In this document: in pieces, positions 56,145 through 64,000 of the stretch
Layout of the letters: every line of letters begins with the position of its first letter
Numbering within the stretch: the first letter of the stretch is position 1
Assembly (NCBI GenBank): GCA_963920525.1
Contig: OY986435.1
Span: forward strand, 226,331,293-226,395,292
Source of the DNA: Dichetophora obliterata
Taxonomy: Eukaryota; Arthropoda; Insecta; Diptera; Sciomyzidae
Direction of reading: 5' to 3'
DNA length: 64,000 bases
Notes under the pieces: model-generated
What the model saw: only the letters and a program-made list of their open reading frames with translations
Told to the model about the DNA's origin: nothing
The model's database searches: none
Made by a program: the position numbers and the translations under genes

Positions 56145-56395
56145 CAGCATATGCTGTTGCCCGTGCTGCTTGCTGCGGGCAGGCAGAACGCCCGTATGGG
56201 CAAAACGCCCGTACGGGCGACTTTGGACAACCCTAATCTAAACAAAGATATCTTGAAAATTTTAAGTAGTGATACAACACAATCTGATTTTTGTCGTATG
56301 TTCTCAGCATTGTATAATAAGATTTACAAATTCTGTATTGAATTCTATTCCAGTAAACTATCTGATCTTTTAGCATCTGCGAAGAGTTCATGATT
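56145..56395 (+). other. GC-rich hairpin and an 80-codon unidentified frame
   Basis: The segment 56155-56222 is much more GC-rich than its surroundings and contains the repeats ACGCCCGTATGGGC and ACGCCCGTACGGGC. A frame from 56151 runs to 56393 with an even amino-acid mix (DILKILSSDTTQSDF, FCIEFYSSKLSDLL). I do not recognise it. A Pro/Gly-free hydrophilic stretch suggests former coding sequence, perhaps from a transposon. Confidence 0.3.
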
Positions 56396-57108
56396 TTGCA
56401 AACTTTGTAAATTTTAAAATGTCATCGAAAACTAGATACCACAACTATGGTGGAGTGGCTATACTCCTAAAAAATCACATTAAATCCATCTACACTTGGA
56501 GGTAGTCATAATTTTCCAGTCGTTATAGTCTTAAAAATGTCTGCTGCAAAGGGATTGTTTTTACTTCCAAGCTAAAATCGATGAAACAACTAAAGCTGCT
56601 TATTGCAAAAAATCTATCCAGGAGTTTTTCAATTTTATTAAATTTGCTAAAATTAAAATCCAATTTTATTTTCCTCATCCATCAACATTATTTTCTTCAA
56701 TCAACATTTTTCTACAATCAACCACTTCATATTATCAGTCAACTTTTCTATTCTGCAACTGACTCATTAAGCATTCAAGTTTTTAATCAACTCTTTTGCT
56801 TTAATTGTTTGCTTGAACTGGCATTTAGTATTATTTAAAACTCTTTTTTATGTTCTACTGTAACTACTGGTTAAATGGAATTTCAAGAATTTATAATTGG
56901 TGATGGCTTTTATTTCCTAACTTGGATTGGCCAATAACCAAAAATCTCAAAAAAAAAAAATTTCTCCGTCAAACTTGTATGAAATGAAACACTGTGGCGT
57001 TTGCGACCACCCCCAACCATACCCCCCACTTGATTGTCCACTAAGTCTGGGACACCCTGTATACTATGGCATCAATTCAGGAAACGATCTTATTAGCAAC
57101 ATGCTTAC

Positions 57109-57790
57109 CTCGGATATTTTCAACAGCTCAAAACTATCCTTGACTATATCCAAAACGATAGCCGTTATTCCCATGCTGCTGTCAACATTGTTTTCGAACA
57201 TGTCAATAGTGCGCACTGTGGCAATGATTTCTGTTAGCACGCTATCCAGATCACGTGGATCGCTTAGCCGTTCTAGTTTTTCTAACTGAGCTGGCAGCAG
57301 CGTGAAGCTCAATGAACGCTGGTATACTGAGGCATCCTCATTAAACTAAAATAAGTCATAAAAAAATTGTTTTAATTACAGACCAAGCAAAAAAAATTCT
57401 AAAATATGTCCGTTTACATTTCATGCGTAGCAACACACTTATGCTATGATGTCATCACGGCCTACGCGGTCGATTACATGTAATTCTTAACTCACTCTAT
57501 CACTTATACTAAATAGCTCTTACCTGTAACTTTTGGCGATGGAATAAGTTAGCAATAAATTTTTTGTAATACATAAGTGCAACGCCATCCTCTAAAATCG
57601 CTCTCTCTGATTCACAGACAGGACAATTATCTAGTAGTTTACTTTCTTTCAAAACACCATGTTTCCAACCTGACGCTTCTCTGCCCCATGCATTTGGTTC
57701 AATCCATGTGTCCTCATCATGTTCACCTACGGTTTTTTGCAGGCCAAAAGTGGCCAAAACCAAAAATGTGTAAAATATCGTGTAAAACAT
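57109..57790 (-). CDS. CLCC1-like ER chloride-channel protein, exons 1-2 (N-terminal part)
   Basis: The start ATG is at 57790-57788. Exon 1 is 57790-57524 (89 codons) and exon 2 is 57345-57109 (79 codons), joined in phase 0 through a 178-bp GT-AG intron. Residues 1 to about 22 form a signal peptide (MFYTIFYTFLVLATFG...). They are followed by EDTWIEPNAWG, the CLCC1 hallmark after the signal (human has DDDWIDP). A CPVC pair may form a disulphide in the ER lumen. Exon 2 carries DASVYQRSFSFTLL and DLDSVLTEII, which align in order with the luminal region of CLCC1 (DAE...R...ALSDIL). The membrane part lies 13.6 kb away (42496-43526). An in-frame GTG further upstream (57847) is not used as a start because the signal peptide follows the ATG directly. 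Confidence 0.78.
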
Positions 57791-58378
57791 TTCTATTTCA
57801 CTTGAAACTGCTTCGCGCCTTAAATTCGCAACCGGAAAAAATTTCACAAGTTCAATTGGCGAAATATTGAGAATGAAGTATAGGTAAAAATAACACTTTG
57901 CAGAATAAAAACAAATAAAATGATAACTGTCAGAAACAAGTCTACAGCTCTGTTCAGTATTCGGTTCTCATGGTTCTTACTGCAAAAACTGTGGGATAGA
58001 AAGATGTTTTACGCAAAACAAATAAAGGCATAAGTGCAGCTTACGGCCCATGCGTAAATAGTTTTTATTAAATGTATTTGGGCCTCCTTACTCCAAAAGT
58101 GAAAAATAAAATGTCGGTCTCGAATGGCTTATGGCCAACTCACACGGGATTGTTTGATTGCCAATCAATAAACTTTTCTTACGCTCTTTTAAACTTTGAG
58201 TGTTGGTAGCTCACACGACACGACAATCTGCGTTTAACCAAAGAGTAGTAAAGAGTTGTCAGTTCTGCACCGTTGCGTTAATGCAGCCATTTTCAATAAG
58301 TAAAGATTGGGTGAAAGTGGATGTGAATGAAGGAGATAAAATTGAAATTTGCCGCCTAACTTTGCTCTGCTCCGCTTA
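57791..58378. other. Upstream region of the CLCC1-like gene and gap
   Basis: The 5' UTR and promoter of the - strand gene should lie just above 57790; no TATA or initiator is convincing. A block near 58236-58310 (AAAGAGTAGTAAAGA, GCAGCCATTTTCAATAAGTAAAG) is repeated inverted at 58545-58610, part of a decayed DNA element. Confidence 0.4.
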
Positions 58379-58665
58379 GTCCCGGTTTATACTCGTCAAG
58401 ACTTGACGGTCAAGTGCCTTAGCAGATTCAGTTAACAAAACTTGACGAAAAAGCTGGCTTCAGCAATTATGGTTTATACGCATCACTTCTATGTATTCGT
58501 ATAAAATTTGACATTAGCTGCAGCCAGTTTGAGCCTTTTATGTTTGGGCCTTTACTTATTGAAAATGGCTGCACTGTGCAGAACTGACAAATCTTTACTA
58601 CTCTTTGGTTTAAAAGGGAATATGCAAAACTTTAACGTCAAGTCTTGTCGAGTATAAACCGGGAC
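58379..58665. mobile_element. 287-bp MITE with GTCCCGGTTTATACTCG ends, TA duplication
   Basis: The ends are GTCCCGGTTTATACTCGTC and, reverse-complemented, GTCCCGGTTTATACTCGAC, followed by AAGACTTGACG. TA flanks both sides (58377-58378 and 58666-58667). Internal sequence overlaps that of the element at 54223-55387 (TTTGACATTAGCTGCAGCCAG). Confidence 0.78.
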
Positions 58666-59209
58666 TAACAAGAACTGAATAGGGGTATTCACGATTCAGT
58701 GCACTTGCATGTGCAGCTGAGGACTTGTGCACTTTACAAAAACAAATTGTACGTGCGTCAAAAACCTGCACAAGTGCTTTTCTACTATCTCCCACTGGAA
58801 TAGCAACCTTGACGTTGGTGTGGGGCTTAGGTCGCTAGGATGCAGTGGGCTGGAATGACGGAAGCGCAAGCTTCTGACAGGGGTCCTAGGTCATACAGGT
58901 CGCTGCATCCTGGCGATGCACTAGTAGCTATTCACTCCTACCCTATATCTCCTTTTCACTCCCCATACCCTCCCTATTCATCCCATATCTCACCTCTCCT
59001 ATCCCACACCTAGTCCCTCCGATGGGCCGAATCAAGGTGTTATGCGACCCGTGCCGAGGATTTGCTAGGCTGGAGGCCCATTAAAAATAGTCCAGTCCCA
59101 AACGGAGCGTACCGGATACCAGGCGTCCTCCGGTACTATCCAGCCTTACCCGCGCACAGGGACCTCTGTGGGGGTGGACCTTCCTTTGTCCCACACTCGT
59201 GGGAACTAT

Positions 59210-59992
59210 ATGGAAGAACAAGTTAATAAAAACAAACAAAAAGCACCAGCGGCCGCCGGTGGACACAGTGAGGAGCAATCCACACTGCGTGCCGCCGGCA
59301 GTCACACCTCCCCTATGGTTAGAGCAGGCCATAGCGGTTGCAAAGCTACTGCCAATAATGTCACTGGGGCGGGAGCAGGCCTGGGTATAAAGACAACTAC
59401 TGCCAAAAAATCCACATTACTGCGCAGGGGTGCCATAGTCGATGCAGACTCGGACCACGATAGCGCAAACTCAGTTGAGGACAGGCTTCTCCTCTCTCCG
59501 GACAAGTCAGTGGGTTCCAGCTCCTATCGCAAGGAAGGGCCCAAGACCAAGTCAAAGGAGGGGTTGAAGGCCAAGGCCAACTACAAACCGGTCCTTAAAA
59601 TCTGCAGCCGGCTGTCAGGCAAGATTGATCTCCCTTCCAAAGAGAAGGAGTCGATCGCCTGGGCTAAGCTGAAGGTGGAAGAGGGTCGCATACACTTCGC
59701 GAGCAGACCAAGCTTTGCACCTACGACTTCGCAGTTCGCGAACAAAGTAGAAGAGCAGGCTGCTCAAAAACGCCAAAGATCGGTGGAAAGTGCGAAAGTC
59801 GTAGCTCCAGCAAGCATACGACAGAAGCAGAAACCGACCACAAACACAATCCCGCAGCCTAAACAGGAGGTAATAACCAAGGCCAGTGACGTGACTAAAC
59901 GACACCTGATCGTAGCACTGATCGACCGGAGTGATCCCCAATTCAAAATGACCCTTGAGAGATGGAAATCCGTAGAGATGAAGCTCACGTAG
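59210..59992 (+). pseudogene. LOA-like LINE ORF1, C-terminally deleted
   Basis: It starts at ATG 59210, because the upstream in-frame GTG at 59168 is not a eukaryotic start. The N-terminal two thirds are low-complexity, Lys/Ser/Ala-rich. Near the end LIVALIDRSDPQFKMTLERW is recognisable as the beginning of the DUF4780-type domain seen in ORF1 of such LINEs. The frame stops at 59990-59992. The next 75 bases before ORF2 read like that domain's C-terminal part in another frame (MNLPKDSVWKMRV), so a large internal part of the domain has been deleted. 260 residues remain; the usual ORF1 is longer. Confidence 0.78.
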
Positions 59993-60070
59993 AGATGAAC
60001 CTGCCCAAGGACTCAGTCTGGAAGATGCGGGTGACGGAGGCACACTTACAAAAGTTGGACCTTCAGCCTA

Positions 60071-63000
60071 ATGGAGTTGAAGGTCCTTCAAATAAACCTG
60101 CATAAATGCAAAACCGCCAGCGCAGAACTCCTTCTCGTATTGGAGGAAGGAGGCTACGATGTGGCTTTGGTACAGGAGCCGTGGATTGCCTCGGGCAACG
60201 CGGTATCTGGCCTAAAGTCACAAAACTTCAATACGTTTTTCGCAACAACAGTAAGTAGAACAAGAACAGCCATCCTTATAAGGAAAGGCATCTATACTTA
60301 TCTAATGTCTCATTACAGCACTGACGATCTCACCGTTGTGGCGCTTGAGGGCGACGCGGACGAGCCGATCCTGGTCGCCTCATGCTACATGGCGCATGAC
60401 GTCGACGCACCACCAGACGAGCTACAAACAATGGTAGCAGTCGCCGACGGGAAGAACCAAGCAATTGTCATCGGAACAGATGCCAATGCAAACCACCCAG
60501 TATGGGGCAGCCCAGACATCAACGATCGAGGTGAGTCCCTACTTAACTTTATTCTAAAATATAAACTTAGCGTAGCTAACATCGGCGAGGAACCCACGTA
60601 TGTAGGCCCCACCTCGTCGAACGTGTTAAACCTAACAATATCCTCTGACAACAACAGTCTGGTCACAAATTGAAGGGTGCTAGCACAGCCCTCCTTCTCG
60701 GACCACAATTATATTAGCTTTAGTATAAGCTTTAACTACACTCCAGCTCAAAAGATCTTTAGAAGCCCCAGAAACACTAACTGGAACCGCTTCAGAAGCA
60801 TCATTGAGACCAAATTACCAGCTACTAAACAAATTAATACGGAAGAGGGCATTGAAAGGTCACTGAAGATTCTCTCGGCCCATCTTCTCAAGGCCTATCA
60901 TGCTTCTTGTAAGCCCACGCGAACAAAGCGTAAGATCAGACCACCATGGTGGAGTCCGAGCCTTACAGAGCAAAGACGCGACCTAAAAGATTTCTTTAAA
61001 CTAGCTAAAATAGCTGACCAAGAGGAAATTTGGGGGGAATACAAATGTAGGATCAAACTTTTTAAAACAAACGTACGCAGAGCAAAAAGACACTCGTGGA
61101 AGAACTTCTGCTGAAACATAGAAAAAACTGCGGACACAGCAAGGCTCAGGAAGCTACTCTCAAAGCAGCCCTCCCATTCAGAGCGAGCTACGCAAGGACA
61201 ATGGCCAGTGGACGGAGAGCAGTCAGGAATCCCTCGAGGTGCTTTTAAAGGCGCATTTTCTTGGCTGTACCGAAGCTCCTAGCACTGCTACAATACGAGG
61301 GCACAGGACAACCCCGCTACAGGTTCCACACGACTTAATAACGTCGGACGGAATCGCATGGGCTATAAACTCATTCTCGGGATACAAATCTCCGGGACCA
61401 GACGGTATAATTCCTGCCATGTTGCAAACGGCTGAATCGCGAGTCGTCCCATGGCTGAAGAATATATTTAACGGATGCATCAGGCTAAACTATGTACCTG
61501 TGGCTTGGAGGACAGCGAGGGTTGTATTCTTACCGAAGGCAGGTAAGAGCAGCCATCCATGTCCGAGAGACTACAGGCCAATAAGTCTGACCTACTTTGT
61601 ACTGAAAACGCTCGAGAAACTGATTGACTTGCACCTAAGAAACAATTCAATCAACCAACCAGCACGCGTACACGAAAGGGAAATCGGTTGAAACGGCACT
61701 ACATTCCCTAGTAGTAACCATAGAAAAAGCCCTCCACCACAAGGAATACGCACTCGGGGCGTTTCTAGATATCTCAGGTGCATTCAACAATGTATCAACC
61801 ACCGCAATCCTTAGTGGATTACGTGCAATAGAGGCACCACCGGCAATAAACCTTTGGCTAGACAAGTTGCTAAGCTGCAGAAAGGTGCGGGCTGAGTGGG
61901 GCACTAAATCCATGGTAAGGGAAGCTCGCAGTGGGACACCCCAGGGAGGGGTCCTCTCGCCACTACTATGGAATCTTGTAGTTAATGAACTACTCAAAAA
62001 GTTCGCAGGTAGAGCCCCGAGGATAACTGCCTATGCAGACGACATAAGCATTATTATAGTAGGGAAATGTCTATCAACGGTAAGGTCCATAATGGAGAGC
62101 ACACTCAAGGATGTACTTAGATGGACAAATTCAGTCGGTCTTAGTATTAATGCAGAGAAAACGGATCTGGTTCTGTTCACGAAAAGGTACAAGATACCAC
62201 AGTGGATACCACCGAAATTGAACGATATACGTCTCATACCGAAAACTCACACAAAATATCTAGGAGTCGTCCTGGACAGCAAGCTGTCATGGAAAACCAA
62301 CGTGGAAGAAGGGGTGAAGAAATCCACCATTGCACTATACACATCCAAAAAGATGCTAGGCAGTACTTGGGGTCTCTCACCCTTTCTGATGCACTGGATC
62401 TGTGTAACGGTAGTGCGTCCTATTCTACTCTATGGGATTATTGTGTGGTGGCCGGCTGTGAACAAATCAACATTCCTCAGGCACTTGGAGAAAACTCAGC
62501 GGCAGGCAGCGCTATGCATCACGGGGGCACTGAAGTCAACTCCAACTAAAGCGCTTGAAACCATTCTAAGTATGGACCCCCTGGACATACACGCAAAACT
62601 AATTGCCGGAAAAACGGCACAACGCCTTACTGCAGCTCTTCTGGGACCAAAGGACTGGTGCAAAGGTATAGAACAAGCACAGCAGGCGGTCAACATATTC
62701 ACCGACGGCTCCAAAATGCCTACGGGGGTAGGTGCGGCGGTGTATTGCGCAGAGCCTAATATAAGGCAGCCATATAAACTGTCGAACCACTGCAGTATCT
62801 TCCAGGCGGAAGCATTTGCCATAAGGAAGGCTGCTGAGATAGCCCTTAGCATGGACACACAACACTCTAACATCAACATTTTCGTTGACAGTCAAGCGGC
62901 GATCAAATCCATGCGCTCCGCTGGCATCAAGTCCAAAAGTGTCTTGGCTGGCAGAGATGCACTAGATGCACTATGCGCTTCGAAAAGAGTGCGCATCTAC

Positions 63001-63534
63001 TGGGTCCCTAGCCACCAGGGCATTGAGGGAAACGAGATGGTAGATGGTTCAGCAAAGGAAGGCGCCGGGCTGGAATCAGAACTAGCAGAACATGTACTTA
63101 CTCCGCTACAAGAGTTGTACAGGAACCTCGAAAGAAGAGCCACAATAGCAGTGAATCGTAGATGGAAAGATACGACATCGTGCAAAATCTCGAAAATAAT
63201 GTGCAATGCACAATGCGAAAAATTAACTCTGTTCATCTTGGCACGCCCGCGCAAAGATTGCAGGACACTAGTGGGCATGCTCACTGGTCACTGCATGACG
63301 GCAGCCCACGCGAGGAAGCTGGGCATCACCACGGATGACAACTGCAGGAAGTGCAAGGAACCGGGCACAGTGGAGACCCTGGAGCACCTGCTATGCACAT
63401 GCCCCGTCCTACTTAGATCGAGACTAAAATACCTAGGCTCATCGACATTCCCGTCGCTTAAAGATGTAGCCAGGGTGTCTCTTGAATCCCCCCTAAGGTT
63501 TGCGAACTCAACGCAAATCTTTAAAGACTTTTAA
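60071..63534 (+). pseudogene. LOA-like LINE ORF2: endonuclease, reverse transcriptase, RNase H
   Basis: ATG is at 60071. Endonuclease: LQINLHKCKTASAELL, VQEPWI, IGTDANANHPVWG and, after a stop, FSDHNYI. Reverse transcriptase: GPDGIIPAML, DYRPISLT, GAFLDISGAFNN, GTPQGGVLSPLLWNLVVN and the catalytic AYADDISI at about 62029. RNase H: NIFTDGSKM, FQAEAFAIRKA, FVDSQAAIKS and YWVPSHQGIEGNE, all four acidic positions present. The C-terminus has the CRKCKEPG and HLLCTCP zinc knuckle. Lesions: TGA at 60671-60673 and at 61112-61114 (both where Trp is expected), and frameshifts near 61184 and 61660. From 61660 to 63534 it is one open frame. Only four lesions suggests recent inactivation. Confidence 0.9.
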
Positions 63535-63808
63535 AAACAAACACAAAGGTTCCTTTTGTTCGCTACCGGTACCACTAAGGACCTGAATTGCTCTATGTGA
63601 GCCTTTACGAAGGCATCCGGTTTAACCTAACCTAACCTTTTCTACTATTACCTTCAACTTGAGGACTTGAGCAGTTGTGCACTTGTGTGCATTGAAAAAT
63701 GTTGACAGCTTTGAAATGGTGATGGTGGTGTGTTCACGAAAACCTAACTGCACAACTGAACAAGCCCTCAACTGCTCAGGCAAGTGCACTGAATCGTGAA
63801 TGCCGCTA

Positions 63809-64000
63809 TTGTCAACTCTTGATTTGTATAAGCATGAAGTCTAGTTCAAAAGGAAATTCGGAAAAATTTAATGTCAATTCTTGATAAATGTAAGCCGGTT
63901 CATTGTTGTATTAAAAAAGTAACATATTCGCAGAATTATATTAAACGCATGATTTAATTATTATAGGTTGTCCATTCGTTTGACAACACCCGTAAATATG
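63809..64000. other. Right edge, non-coding
   Basis: No feature recognised. AAGTCTAGTTC-like and TGTCAATTCTTGAT words resemble the end of the element at 58379-58665, so another copy may be starting or ending here. Confidence 0.35.

Larger units (their letters stand above)
43527..57108 (-). other. Inferred 13.6-kb intron 2 of the CLCC1-like gene, packed with transposons
   Basis: Exon 2 ends in GAG with donor GTAAGC (57108 downwards) and exon 3 begins after a T-rich stretch and CAG at 43527. Both are phase 0. The interval contains a TTAA element with a Helitron, the CATGG MITE nest, Helitron remnants and at least six further MITEs. That these exons form one transcript is inferred from phase, order and the homology pattern, not observed. 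A missed small exon inside cannot be excluded. Confidence 0.65.
58789..63637 (+). mobile_element. LOA-like LINE (4.85 kb), nearly full length
   Basis: A perfect 11-bp duplication TTTTCTACTAT lies at 58778-58788 and 63638-63648. The element has a 5' UTR of about 420 bases, ORF1, ORF2 with endonuclease, reverse transcriptase and RNase H, and a 3' end of TTTAACCTAACCTAACC without a poly-A tail. The base composition is much more GC-rich than its surroundings. RNase H plus this endonuclease type fit the LOA group (I/R1 relatives); the assignment is from memory of the families. A few stops and frameshifts show that it is recently dead. Confidence 0.9.
58682..63806. mobile_element. GGGGTATTCACG-end palindromic MITE (about 265 bp) split by a LINE
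   Basis: The ends are GGGGTATTCACGATTCAG and GCGGCATTCACGATTCAG (reverse complement), followed by TGCACTTGC and more inverted sequence. TA flanks both sides (58680-58681 and 63807-63808). Removing the LINE and one 11-bp duplication leaves about 265 bp. Confidence 0.88.

Overview
This is a window of insect nuclear DNA, most likely from a higher fly (Diptera: Brachycera). It is AT-rich, has short host exons with GT-AG introns, and shows no bacterial-style gene packing. The protein at the left edge reads like the Drosophila DIRAS-type small GTPase, and the transposons are typical of flies. A tephritid fruit fly is my guess for the family, but the sequence alone does not prove it.

Only two host genes can be supported. 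The first is the 3' part of a DIRAS/Ric-like Ras-family GTPase on the + strand (three exons, 1-648, ending in a CAAX box). The second is a six-exon gene on the - strand (57790 down to 42496). It encodes a protein of about 448 residues that resembles CLCC1, the ER-located chloride-channel-like membrane protein. Its second intron (43527-57108, about 13.6 kb) is largely made of transposons. The two genes share no obvious pathway.

Most of the rest is nested transposon sequence. From left to right it holds: a palindromic satellite-like foldback (3630-4385); a Tc1-like element with IR/DR-style ends, itself hit by a small MITE (5247-7139); several MITEs and antisense Helitron pieces (7426-12247); two oppositely oriented MITEs that each carry a tRNA-Asp/Glu-like sequence (12549-14261); a hAT transposon with perfect 8-bp target duplications (16670-18586); a four-element MITE nest (20224-21175); a decayed mag-type Gypsy element (about 27550-33725, -) split by an RTE-like LINE (28888-31891); more hAT MITEs and a foldback (34920-40645); a TTAA-flanked element split by a 3-kb Helitron (44370-48560); a three-deep nest of one hAT MITE family (50539-51520); a MITE cluster (52047-55387); and a LOA-like LINE of 4.85 kb inside a 265-bp palindromic MITE (58682-63806).

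Many element borders can be fixed exactly because target-site duplications are still readable (2-3, 8, 11 or 13 bp). The window therefore gives a good relative chronology of insertions. Nothing here is a prokaryote-style system such as CRISPR or an operon. The unusual content is the self-nesting of the CATGG hAT MITE family, the tRNA-bearing MITEs, and the transposon-filled intron.
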